A stretch of DNA of 10,224 nt. It comes from an uncultured Clostridia bacterium (lineage in GTDB: Bacteria > Bacillota_A > Clostridia > Oscillospirales > Acutalibacteraceae). Positions 1-6,599 of this stretch are shown piece by piece. The stretch is taken from the NCBI GenBank assembly GCA_937891215.1, contig CALAEU010000192.1, positions 1 through 10,224 of the forward strand. The letters are read 5' to 3'. The position numbers and the translations under genes are program-made. The notes under the pieces were generated by a model. That model did not search any database and had not been told where the DNA came from. It saw nothing but the letters and a program-made list of their open reading frames with translations. Position 1 is the stretch's first letter. Each line of letters starts with the position of its first letter.

Positions 1-1406
1 TTGGTTTCATTTTTTCAAGAATTACTTATACCGAGCAATATTCTTCACAGATAATTTTTAACGTTTCTAACAAAGATAAGGATATTGCAGGTTCTGCCTC
101 TCTTTATGTTACTCAGTCTGACGCACAGGCTTCAGGTATGATTGCTAATAACTTTAAGAATCTTATTGAAGGCGGTAATGACTTTGTTACTATGATTCAA
201 AAAGATATAAAAGAGAAAACAGGAAAATCCTATGATAAGAAATTTTTAAGAAGATTACTTAATGTTTCACTTCTTACGGATGGTACTCTTGTGTACATTA
301 CCGTTACTTCTGAAGACAAGCAATTATCAAGTGCGATTTCTAATGCTATTAGGGATAATTATGAGCAGTTTACTACAGAAGTATTCCCGACTGCTAATTT
401 TACTATAGCAGATAACCCTACTCCAGCTGAGCTTCAGCCAGATAGTTCAATTTTTATTTATACCCTTGCAGGGTTGGCATTCGGGGCTATTCTCGCAGTT
501 GTTATTTTAGTTGTTAGAAGTAAAATTCAAAATATTCTTCTTTCTAGTGAGGATATTAAAAATAAATATGGCGTTAGTATTATGGCTATCGTTTCTAAAA
601 TTGATACTAAAAAATCTGGTATTTCAAGACTCCTTATTACTGATAGAAATGTTGGTCTTCCATTTATTGAAACCTTTAAACTTATAAGAACTAAACTTGA
701 ATCAACAAAACTCAAAAAAGGCTATTCTGTTTTTGCTGTTACAAGTTCAACTGAAAGTGAAGGTAAAACTACTTGCTCTGCAAATATTGCACTTTCTCTG
801 GCAAAGAGCGGTAAATCAGTTATTCTTATTGATGCCGATTTAAGAAGACCTGCAGTTTGTAAAACACTTGGCATTACTCTTGATGGTGACCAGGGTATTT
901 ATGAAATTGTTAGTGGTCAGAAAACTTTTGATGAAGCTGTTAAATATGTTGAAAGATACAACTTATATCTTCTTATTTCTGACAGACAGACTGTTGACCC
1001 TTCTGAAGTTCTCGCTTCAAAGGGAATGGAAGCGATTATTGAAGAAGCTAGAAAGAATTTCGACTATGTTGTTATTGACTGCCCACCAGCGGGTGTTGTT
1101 GCTGACGCAGCGATTGTTGCTAACTATGCGGACTCAGTTATTTTCGTTGCTTCTGAAGGCAAGGTTTCGCTTTCACAGGTTGAATATGCGTTGTCTGATC
1201 TTATGACTACAAAATCCGATATTCTTGGTTGTATTTATAACTACGCTGACCCTAAATTCCTTTCTCGAGGTGGTTATTTCGCAGGTGCTTATGGTGGTTA
1301 TCACAAACTTGGTGGTTATGGTTATGCAAATGCTTATGCATCAAGTTATTACAGAAGCCAACATTCATCTGGTTCGGGTTCATCTGGCAGAAGAGGTTCA
1401 AGATAA
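1..1406 (+). CDS. Fused Wzz/BY-kinase, polysaccharide biosynthesis tyrosine autokinase (5' partial)
   Basis: The reading frame is open from base 3 (467 visible codons), so the start lies outside the window; the first ATG at 138 is internal. The first ~145 codons are an extracytoplasmic Wzz/CpsC-like segment. A proline-containing stretch and a transmembrane helix follow (about 447-518). The cytoplasmic part is a bacterial tyrosine kinase: Walker A SSTESEGKTT (744-773), Walker A' VILIDADLRRP (819-851), Walker B YVVIDCPP (1065-1088). A Gly/Tyr-rich tail carries eight tyrosines (1275-1352), the usual autophosphorylation cluster. By family knowledge such proteins control chain length and export of capsule or exopolysaccharide through cycles of tail phosphorylation. 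Sensor and kinase are in one chain, whereas streptococcal CpsC and CpsD are separate. A terminator follows directly, so it is probably the last gene of an upstream unit and not co-transcribed with the pilus genes. A role outside polysaccharide synthesis is possible but not indicated. Confidence 0.9.
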   Translation, partial: GFIFSRITYTEQYSSQIIFNVSNKDKDIAGSASLYVTQSDAQASGMIANNFKNLIEGGNDFVTMIQKDIKEKTGKSYDKKFLRRLLNVSLLTDGTLVYITVTSEDKQLSSAISNAIRDNYEQFTTEVFPTANFTIADNPTPAELQPDSSIFIYTLAGLAFGAILAVVILVVRSKIQNILLSSEDIKNKYGVSIMAIVSKIDTKKSGISRLLITDRNVGLPFIETFKLIRTKLESTKLKKGYSVFAVTSSTESEGKTTCSANIALSLAKSGKSVILIDADLRRPAVCKTLGITLDGDQGIYEIVSGQKTFDEAVKYVERYNLYLLISDRQTVDPSEVLASKGMEAIIEEARKNFDYVVIDCPPAGVVADAAIVANYADSVIFVASEGKVSLSQVEYALSDLMTTKSDILGCIYNYADPKFLSRGGYFAGAYGGYHKLGGYGYANAYASSYYRSQHSSGSGSSGRRGSR

Positions 1407-1417
1407 TAAAATCGAGG

Positions 1418-1454
1418 AGCATTTCCACACTTTTTGTGTGGGAGTGCTTTTTTT
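1418..1454 (+). terminator. Intrinsic terminator after the BY-kinase gene
   Basis: The left arm AGCATTTCCACAC (1418-1430) pairs with GTGTGGGAGTGCT (1436-1448) over 13 positions, two of them G-U, around a TTTTT loop. A run of seven T (1448-1454) follows at once. It begins 12 bases after the kinase stop codon. This is a textbook Rho-independent terminator and separates the kinase transcript from the pilus cluster. Confidence 0.93.
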
Positions 1455-1643
1455 ATTCATTTTATCGTATGGGAATATTTCGGGAAAGAAAACTATGCAA
1501 AGTGATGTTTTAAATGTGAATAATTTGTAAATATTTTCATGTTAAGAGTAAAAACAGGTCATTTTATTGAAAAAAACGCAACATTTTTGTAACTTTTCGA
1601 CAAAAAATGAATTGCTTTTTTTACACTAAATAAAAAAAATATA

Positions 1644-1672
1644 TTGATTATTTACAAAACTTGTAGTATCAT
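1644..1672 (+). promoter_or_regulatory. Candidate sigma-A promoter, distal
   Basis: TTGATT (1644-1649) and TATCAT (1667-1672) are separated by 17 bases, matching the vegetative consensus at 4/6 and 5/6 positions. It lies downstream of the kinase terminator and points at the PilP-like gene, which would leave a leader of about 160 bases. AT-rich DNA yields such matches by chance, so this is a candidate only. Confidence 0.4.
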
Positions 1673-1735
1673 TAGGAATGAGATATACTCAGATAGGTGT
1701 ACTATGCCCAAAATTCAGAGTTAATTTGGATATTT

Positions 1736-1764
1736 TTAACACATTTTATGAGTAGAAATATAGT
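1736..1764 (+). promoter_or_regulatory. Candidate sigma-A promoter, proximal, for the pilus cluster
   Basis: TTAACA (1736-1741) and TATAGT (1759-1764) stand 17 bases apart, each 5/6 to consensus. This is the better of the two candidates in the spacer. Initiation near 1771 would give a leader of about 68 bases that includes the palindrome at 1805-1824. The tandem arrangement with the distal candidate would allow two-promoter control. Confidence 0.5.
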
Positions 1765-1804
1765 AAAAGTATATACCGATATATTTATAGGGTATTAAAA
1801 AATT

Positions 1805-1824
1805 AATTTTTCTTAAGAAAAATT
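1805..1824. repeat. Perfect 20-base palindrome abutting the Shine-Dalgarno
   Basis: Bases 1805-1824 equal their own reverse complement: AATTTTTC, a TTAA centre, GAAAAATT. As RNA this is an 8-bp hairpin with a 4-base loop. It ends one base before the ribosome binding site GGAGG (1826-1830) of the gene starting at 1839. It may be an operator in DNA or a 5' leader hairpin in RNA; the sequence does not decide which. Confidence 0.6.
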
Positions 1825-1838
1825 CGGAGGCTTTATTT

Positions 1839-2363
1839 ATGGCGCTTGAGTTAACCAGAAAAAGCGGTGGTAACAAAAAACCGAAACCGCAGGTAAACAT
1901 TCTTCCTAAAATTGAAGAATTCTTTCAGAAAAACCCTTTGATGAAAATAATAGTTCCGGTTATCGGATTTTTGATAATAGTTGCAGTATTCCTTATCATT
2001 GTATTTGGTGATAAGGTTATTACTGAAGACCCTGATAAAAATACAGGAACACAAAATCCTAACTCCAATGTAGTTGAAGTGCTTCCGGGTGATAACAATA
2101 TTACTGATGAAAAGGTACTCGAAATAATAAATAAAGATCCACTTTCTGCAGATATTCTTTCTACTGCGAAGTACAAAGGATATGTCAGTGGCTCGAGCGG
2201 TCTTAAAACAGCCCTTGTTCAGATAGGTTCAAAGAATGACTTTCTTGTTCTCGCAGTCGGCGAAACTGTCGGCGACTCAAGTTGGGAAGTTATTGAGATA
2301 AATGAAGATTACGTGTTGTTTAAAGCGGGTAACGCTACTAAAAAACTTAAAAGCGAAATGTAA
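1839..2363 (+). CDS. PilP/GspC-like single-pass membrane protein (putative pilus alignment protein)
   Basis: This is a 174-residue protein. Residues 1-35 are a basic cytoplasmic segment, 36-57 a transmembrane helix, 60-90 an acidic Asn/Asp-rich linker, and about 106-173 a compact β-rich domain. That last domain has the pattern of the PilP/GspC homology region: G-x-ALVQIG at about 119-130, then LAVGETVGDSSWEVIEI (138-154), then VLFKAG (159-164) and a final short strand. In diderm pili and type II secretion this domain binds the N0 domain of the secretin. The next gene encodes N0/N1-like domains, which supports the reading. Unlike PilP, which is a lipoprotein, this one uses a GspC-style N-terminal helix. 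The start is the ATG at 1839, with GGAGG 8 bases upstream. The family assignment rests on motif pattern, not on a search, so I give no gene symbol. Confidence 0.72.
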   Translation: MALELTRKSGGNKKPKPQVNILPKIEEFFQKNPLMKIIVPVIGFLIIVAVFLIIVFGDKVITEDPDKNTGTQNPNSNVVEVLPGDNNITDEKVLEIINKDPLSADILSTAKYKGYVSGSSGLKTALVQIGSKNDFLVLAVGETVGDSSWEVIEINEDYVLFKAGNATKKLKSEM

Positions 2364-2389
2364 AAATAACTGAAATTTATATATTATAC

Positions 2390-2404
2390 GATATGTTACA
2401 TATC
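2390..2404. repeat. Short inverted repeat upstream of the LysM/secretin-N gene
   Basis: GATATG-TTA-CATATC is a perfect 6-bp inverted repeat with a 3-base centre. It lies in the 73-base gap and ends 17 bases before the AGGAGG (2422-2427) of the gene at 2437. It could be a small operator or leader hairpin. At this length and composition chance occurrence is also plausible. Confidence 0.35.
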
Positions 2405-2436
2405 AAATATGGTCTTTTACTAGGAGGACAACTGAG

Positions 2437-4176
2437 ATGAAATTAAAAAATCGCGCATTGAAAACAATCAGCATGTTTGCACTCTCACTCATTATACTTA
2501 TGGGTGCAGTGCTTCCAATGTCTGCTGCAGGTAGTTCACCTGATGAATATATGGCTACATATACAGTAAAATCAGGCGATACACTTTCTTCTATAGCAGC
2601 AAAATATGGTGTTACCGTTGCAAGTATTGTAAAGGAGAATGATATTTCTGCATCTGCTACTCTTTTCCCTGGTCAGACATTGAATATTCCAGGTGCAACA
2701 TCTGTTCATGAAGACTCTACAACTTCTTTTGGTTCTTCAAGCACAATAACTGCACAATTCAAAGATGCTGACTTAGTAGGTGTTCTTGAAGCAATTCTTG
2801 CACATACTGGTTATACAATGATTTTCAAGGGCGGTTCAACAACTGTTACTATTGACCTTCCTGGTGTTTCTCCTCTTACAGCGATTGACTATGTTCTTCG
2901 TATGGTTGATATGACTTACATAAAGCATGATAATATTATTTATGTTGGTAATGCTACAACTCTTAACTCAAGTTTTGCAGATAAACAAGCACTTACTAAA
3001 TTTACTGTTAAATATATCTCAGTTGATACTCTCATGTCACAACTTTCAACTCTTGGTGTATCGCCAACTCTTGTAAAAATGGAAAACGATAATCGTGATT
3101 TCTGGCTTACAGGTACACCAATGGAATTAGCTAAAGTTAAGCAAGTTATCAAGACTCTTGATATTAAAAAGCACGTTACAACAGGTAGTGGTGCTATCAG
3201 TTCAAGTCTTACAGCTATTGAATTAAAACATATTTCTGCAAGTGAATTCAGTTCACTTCTTCAGACACTTGGTCTTCATGCAGGTATTACAATGTCAGCT
3301 CACCCAATGACACTTTATGTTTATGTTTCGGGCGATGCTCTTAATGATATTATGAAAATCAAAAAACTTGTAGATTTCGAAGATGTTAATGCTGTAGAAC
3401 CATCAACAGATCCAGTTGAAGATGGTGACAACGAAAATAAAGACGAAAATACAGGTACTGGAGATAAAAATACTGGTACTGATACCGATACAGATACAGA
3501 TACAGATAAAAATGATGGTACTACATCAGATGTAGTAATCAGCGATGGTGAAACATCACTTGTTAAACTTACACTTCAGTACATCAACAAAGATGCTGCT
3601 AAGAATATTCTTTCTACATTTGGTTATAAAGTAGAAGTTCTTGGTCTTGACCTTTATGAGAAGGTTCTCTGGCTCCGCGGTGGAACTGATGAAGTTAACG
3701 AGGCTATTGAACAAATTAAAGAACATGATATTTCTGGTAATAATACTGAAAAAGTATCATTTACTTACGATTTACAAAACATTGTTGCTTCGGAACTTCA
3801 GAATAAAATCAGCAATATGGATATTGATGGTGTTGAATTCTATTTCGGTTCTTACCCTGAACTTACTAAATCAATTATCGTTTATTGTCCTGCAAATCAG
3901 GTTGAAAATGTTAAGAATGTTATAGCAACACTCGACAGCAACCTTGGTAAAATGTATTACCCAATTGCTACAATTACATCAAATGAGGAACTCCAGGCTC
4001 TTGCAACTAAAGAAGCTCTTGTTGTTAAATTCCTTAACAACCCTGGTATTACTGTTGATTCATTCATCGTTTCAGAGGATCTTGATCCAACAGAAAATGT
4101 AAGATACATTCTCTATGTTTGCGAATCACCTGAAAATATTGACTTAATTTCAAATATGTGGTCAACAATTGGTTGA
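2437..4176 (+). CDS. Secreted LysM protein with secretin-type N0/N1-like domains and no secretin barrel
   Basis: This 579-residue protein starts at ATG with AGGAGG 9 bases upstream. Order of parts: signal peptide 1-31 (basic start, hydrophobic core, likely cut after SAA); LysM 41-85 (YTVKSGDTLSSIAAKYGV, then FPGQTLNIP), which binds peptidoglycan; an N0/STN-like domain 103-171 with FKDADLVGVLEAILAHTGY; two N1 (Secretin_N)-like domains at about 187-246 and 257-315, the first ending GTPMELAKVKQVIKTLD; an acidic Thr/Asp linker 316-370; then three further βαββα-like units at about 374-432, 438-504 and 506-579. No C-terminal secretin β-barrel is present and the chain simply ends after the last small domain. 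It sits between a PilP-like gene and pilT. I infer a cell-wall-anchored scaffold or collar for the pilus, exported by Sec. The LysM and N0 calls are firm by pattern; the last three repeats are weaker. Confidence 0.82.
   Translation: MKLKNRALKTISMFALSLIILMGAVLPMSAAGSSPDEYMATYTVKSGDTLSSIAAKYGVTVASIVKENDISASATLFPGQTLNIPGATSVHEDSTTSFGSSSTITAQFKDADLVGVLEAILAHTGYTMIFKGGSTTVTIDLPGVSPLTAIDYVLRMVDMTYIKHDNIIYVGNATTLNSSFADKQALTKFTVKYISVDTLMSQLSTLGVSPTLVKMENDNRDFWLTGTPMELAKVKQVIKTLDIKKHVTTGSGAISSSLTAIELKHISASEFSSLLQTLGLHAGITMSAHPMTLYVYVSGDALNDIMKIKKLVDFEDVNAVEPSTDPVEDGDNENKDENTGTGDKNTGTDTDTDTDTDKNDGTTSDVVISDGETSLVKLTLQYINKDAAKNILSTFGYKVEVLGLDLYEKVLWLRGGTDEVNEAIEQIKEHDISGNNTEKVSFTYDLQNIVASELQNKISNMDIDGVEFYFGSYPELTKSIIVYCPANQVENVKNVIATLDSNLGKMYYPIATITSNEELQALATKEALVVKFLNNPGITVDSFIVSEDLDPTENVRYILYVCESPENIDLISNMWSTIG
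3481..3510 (+). repeat. Short tandem hexamer repeat (GATACM) coding a Thr-Asp linker
   Basis: Five consecutive hexamers (GATACC, three GATACA, GATAAA) encode most of a five-fold Thr-Asp run at residues 348-357 of the LysM protein. Just upstream, residues 338-348 hold a looser NTGTGDK/NTGT duplication. The unit is a multiple of three, so slippage would change linker length without breaking the frame. The linker separates the N0/N1-like half from the C-terminal repeats. Confidence 0.8.
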
Positions 4177-4220
4177 TTAATACGAGATATAATTTTGCGG
4201 TCTTAGATTATTATCTTTAA

Positions 4221-4254
4221 TAGAGTTGCAGTCTGTAACTTGACTGCATCTCTA
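4221..4254 (+). promoter_or_regulatory. Leader hairpin upstream of pilT
   Basis: TAGAG-T-TGCAGTC (4221-4233) pairs with GACTGCA-T-CTCTA (4242-4254): 5 + 7 base pairs around one T-T mismatch, with an 8-base loop. No T-run follows (the next bases are TAAAAT), so it is not a normal intrinsic terminator. It ends six bases before the GGAG (4261-4264) of pilT. Likely roles are transcript processing or 5'-end stabilisation, or control of pilT translation. Confidence 0.65.
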
Positions 4255-4273
4255 TAAAATGGAGTGAAATTTA

Positions 4274-5365
4274 GTGTTAGAATTTTTAAATCAGGAAAGT
4301 AACTATCCTGTAAATTTAGATGATTTACTTAGATTGACAGTTGAAAATAAAGGCTCCGACTTGCATCTTGTTGTTGGTATGGAACCTTGTATAAGAATTG
4401 ATGGTGACATTGTAAAGCAGGATTTTCCAAGAATGATGCCTGCTGATGTTGAAGCAATGCTTATGAAGGTACTTTCACCACGTGATAGACAAGATCTTCT
4501 TACAAATTTAGAACTTGACATTTCTTATTCTGTTCCGAGATGTGCTCGTTTCAGAGGTAACATTATTGTTCAGCGTGGTACTCTTGCAGCGGTTTTCAGA
4601 GCAATTCCATTTGAAATTCCCGCACTTGAAACATTAGGTTTACCTGCCGATGTAAGAAGACTTTGTACTTTACCAAGAGGTCTTATTCTTGTTACAGGTC
4701 CAACTGGTAGTGGTAAGTCAACTACTCTTGCAGCTATGCTCAATTATATGAATACTAATTTCGAGTACAATATGGTTACTATTGAAGACCCTATTGAATT
4801 CTTGCACTCACATAAAAAATCAATCGTTCGTCAGCGTGAATTAGGCAGTGATACATTAAGTTTCAATAATGCTTTAAGAACTGTCCTTCGTCACGACCCT
4901 GACGTAATTATGATAGGTGAGATGCGTGACCCTGAAAGTATAGGTATTGCGCTTACAGCAGCTGAAACAGGTCACTTGGTGCTTTCTACTTTACATACAC
5001 AGACTGCACCTCTCACAATTGCACGTATCATTGACTCGTTCCCGTCTTCACAACAGAATCAGGTTCGTAACCAACTTTCAAATACACTCAAAGCAGTTAT
5101 TTCACAACAACTCTTGCCTCGTTTAGGCGGTGGCCGTGTTGCTGCTATTGAATATATGATTGATACTCCTGCTATAAAGAGTATGATTCGTGAAGGTAAG
5201 GACCATCAACTTTATAGCACAATGCAGACTGCTCAGAAAGAGGGTATGCAGACTATGGACCAGTCACTTTTGAAACTTATGAGAGAACAAAGAATTTCAA
5301 GAGAGAGTGTTCTTGAAAACTGCATTGAACGTGCAGATATTCTTCGTCAGATGCAGGCTTATTGA
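4274..5365 (+). CDS. pilT: Type IV pilus retraction ATPase PilT
   Basis: This 363-residue cytoplasmic hexameric ATPase powers pilus disassembly and twitching. It has an N-terminal PAS-like domain with SDLHL (28-32), Walker A GPTGSGKST (142-150), Asp box EDPIEF (171-176), Walker B IMIGEMRD (212-219) and His box TGHLVLSTLHT (232-242). A C-terminal AIKSMIREGK (300-309) corresponds to the AIRNLIRE motif that marks PilT rather than PilB. Length and motif set are normal for PilT, and it lacks the long MshEN N-terminus seen in the pilB of this window. The start is GTG at 4274 with GGAG at 4261-4264; the in-frame TGA at 4265 rules out an upstream start. It follows a 97-base gap with a hairpin and is followed 41 bases later by pilC. 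Confidence 0.95.
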   Translation: MLEFLNQESNYPVNLDDLLRLTVENKGSDLHLVVGMEPCIRIDGDIVKQDFPRMMPADVEAMLMKVLSPRDRQDLLTNLELDISYSVPRCARFRGNIIVQRGTLAAVFRAIPFEIPALETLGLPADVRRLCTLPRGLILVTGPTGSGKSTTLAAMLNYMNTNFEYNMVTIEDPIEFLHSHKKSIVRQRELGSDTLSFNNALRTVLRHDPDVIMIGEMRDPESIGIALTAAETGHLVLSTLHTQTAPLTIARIIDSFPSSQQNQVRNQLSNTLKAVISQQLLPRLGGGRVAAIEYMIDTPAIKSMIREGKDHQLYSTMQTAQKEGMQTMDQSLLKLMREQRISRESVLENCIERADILRQMQAY

Positions 5366-5393
5366 TATAATTTAGATTTATAAATTTTTTGTC

Positions 5394-5400
5394 GGGAGGG
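5394..5400 (+). promoter_or_regulatory. Ribosome binding site that fixes the pilC start at 5407
   Basis: GGGAGGG (5394-5400) lies 6-7 bases before the TTG at 5407. An earlier in-frame TTG at 5389 would place this site inside the coding sequence and has no Shine-Dalgarno of its own. Starting at 5407 gives EFTYEALNKQG after the initiator, the usual beginning of the PilC/GspF family. Confidence 0.85.
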
Positions 5401-5406
5401 ACACTC

Positions 5407-6570
5407 TTGGAATTTACTTACGAAGCCTTAAATAAACAAGGTCAACCTGTTTCAGGTAAAGTTTCTGCTGAAAATCAGGCAGAGGCGACTGAAAGACTCC
5501 GTGAAGCTGGCGTTATTGTAACAAGAATTGACGCGGTCAGAACAGAGGGAAAGAAAAAGAAGGGTAAAAAAGTCCCCCTTGCAGATATGTCAATGTTTAG
5601 TCGACAGTTAGCGGCGATGCTTGACGCTGGTATTCCTATTACACAATCACTCTCAACTCTTGCTGCACAGACAACACATCAGACTTTAGCGAATTCTGTA
5701 AGAACAATTGCAGAAGAAGTTGAAGGTGGTATGGCACTTTCAGATGCATTCTTAAATCAAAGACCGGTTTTCTCGGACTTATATTGTGCGATGGTTGCCG
5801 CTGGTGAAATCGGTGGTATGCTTGATAAAACCTTGCTTGCTATGTCAAATCAGTTACATAAAGATAAGCAACTTAAAGATGCTATTAAATCTGCTACATC
5901 ATATCCAAAAATGGTTGGTGGTATGGCGATTGCAATCTGTATTGTTATGATTGTGTTCATGGTTCCTAAATTCAAAGCTATGACAGCATCTGTTGATAAC
6001 ATTAATGTTATTACACAGTTTATTTATAACCTTTCAGATTCACTTATAGCACACTGGTATTTTTATATTGTTGGTGTGGTAGTTGGTATATTTATAATAA
6101 GATTTATAATAAAATCACCACCAGTGCAGAATTTCTGGGAAAATCATAAAATGAATTTCCCACTTGTAGGTGAACTTTTAACAAAAACAGTTCTTGCAGG
6201 TGGTGTTACAGCAATCAAGGCACTTGAAACTGCCGGTCCTACTTCGGGTTCGAAACTTGTTTCAAATGCGGTTACAAATGCAATTGAGCAAATTGAGAAT
6301 GGTCGTACTATTCATGAATCACTAGATGAATCAAAACTTTTTCCGCCAATGCTTATAAGTATGATAGCAATCGGTGAAGAAGCAGGTACATTACCTACAA
6401 TGCTTGACAAGGTTGCGGAATTCTATGAGGAAGACGTTACGGCATTGTCTAAAAACTTAGGTACAACACTTGAGCCTTTGATGATGTTATTACTCGGTGT
6501 TATAGTTGGTTTCCTTCTTATTGCACTTTATCTTCCTGTTTTCCAGGCGGCAACAGCAACACCAGGTTAA
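5407..6570 (+). CDS. pilC: Type IV pilus inner-membrane platform protein PilC
   Basis: This 387-residue polytopic membrane protein of the GspF/PilC family is the platform on which PilB and PilT act to insert or remove pilins. The soluble N-terminus opens EFTYEALNKQGQPVSGKV. The first T2SSF domain spans about 62-186 with FSRQLAAMLDAGIPITQSL (64-82) and AGEIGGMLD (132-140). The second spans about 258-380 with IGEEAGTLP (322-330). Three transmembrane segments are visible at about 170-188, 214-236 and 356-378, the last ending in the family's LPxF (376-379). Length is normal for the family (about 400). It starts at TTG 5407, fixed by the GGGAGGG site. The second T2SSF domain is more diverged than the first, as is common. 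It is followed by pilM after 29 bases, so the two are probably co-transcribed. Confidence 0.92.
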   Translation: MEFTYEALNKQGQPVSGKVSAENQAEATERLREAGVIVTRIDAVRTEGKKKKGKKVPLADMSMFSRQLAAMLDAGIPITQSLSTLAAQTTHQTLANSVRTIAEEVEGGMALSDAFLNQRPVFSDLYCAMVAAGEIGGMLDKTLLAMSNQLHKDKQLKDAIKSATSYPKMVGGMAIAICIVMIVFMVPKFKAMTASVDNINVITQFIYNLSDSLIAHWYFYIVGVVVGIFIIRFIIKSPPVQNFWENHKMNFPLVGELLTKTVLAGGVTAIKALETAGPTSGSKLVSNAVTNAIEQIENGRTIHESLDESKLFPPMLISMIAIGEEAGTLPTMLDKVAEFYEEDVTALSKNLGTTLEPLMMLLLGVIVGFLLIALYLPVFQAATATPG

Positions 6571-6599
6571 AATTTCTCGGATATAGGGAGTCAGAACAA

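Larger units (their letters stand above)
1407..1838. other. AT-rich intergenic region between kinase gene and pilus cluster
   Basis: These 432 bases hold no credible gene: short frames here are overhangs of out-of-frame readings of the kinase gene. Visible contents are the terminator at 1418-1454, an imperfect inverted repeat TTTTTGT/ACAAAAA (1584-1590 and 1600-1606), two -35/-10 pairs (1644-1672, 1736-1764), and a perfect palindrome abutting the next ribosome binding site. I looked by eye for a known riboswitch, including a GEMM-type c-di-GMP aptamer, and recognise none. The region is best read as the boundary and control region of the pilus gene cluster. Confidence 0.7.

Noticed and set aside
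868..1206. Leu-rich open frame on the + strand inside the kinase gene
   Set aside because: It is an alternative frame of a conserved kinase domain; the Leu-rich product is typical of frame-shifted reading of this codon usage. The same reasoning applies to 3641-3925 and 9581-9901.
1225..1530. Open frame of 101 codons on the + strand overlapping the kinase 3' end and running through the terminator
   Set aside because: It is out of frame with the well-supported kinase, has no ribosome binding site and translates through the terminator hairpin; composition is that of a shadow frame.
1584..1606. Inverted repeat TTTTTGT/ACAAAAA in the long spacer as a second terminator or operator
   Set aside because: Arms are nearly homopolymeric A/T, as expected by chance in such DNA, and no T-run follows in a useful position.
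1407..1838. Riboswitch or small RNA gene in the 432-base spacer
   Set aside because: No GC-containing multi-stem structure or recognisable aptamer core was seen by eye; a covariance search would be needed to revive the idea.
1851..2176. Minus-strand open frames opposite the PilP-like gene
   Set aside because: They have no ribosome binding sites or recognisable domains and lie fully inside a supported + strand gene. Minus-strand frames at 527-715, 2940-3152, 4303-4521 and 8873-9076 were rejected for the same reason.
2437..4176. Full-length PilQ/GspD secretin or a plain LysM hydrolase
   Set aside because: There is no C-terminal secretin barrel and no catalytic hydrolase domain (NlpC/P60, amidase or glucosaminidase); the domains after LysM follow the N0/N1 pattern instead.
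4188..4193. Perfect TATAAT in the gap before pilT as a -10 element
   Set aside because: No acceptable -35 hexamer stands 16-18 bases upstream and there is no TGn extension; the nearest TTG-type hexamer is only 13 bases away.
5389..5406. Upstream TTG at 5389 as the pilC start (six extra residues)
   Set aside because: The only Shine-Dalgarno (5394-5400) would then be inside the gene; TTG 5407 is correctly spaced and gives the normal family N-terminus.
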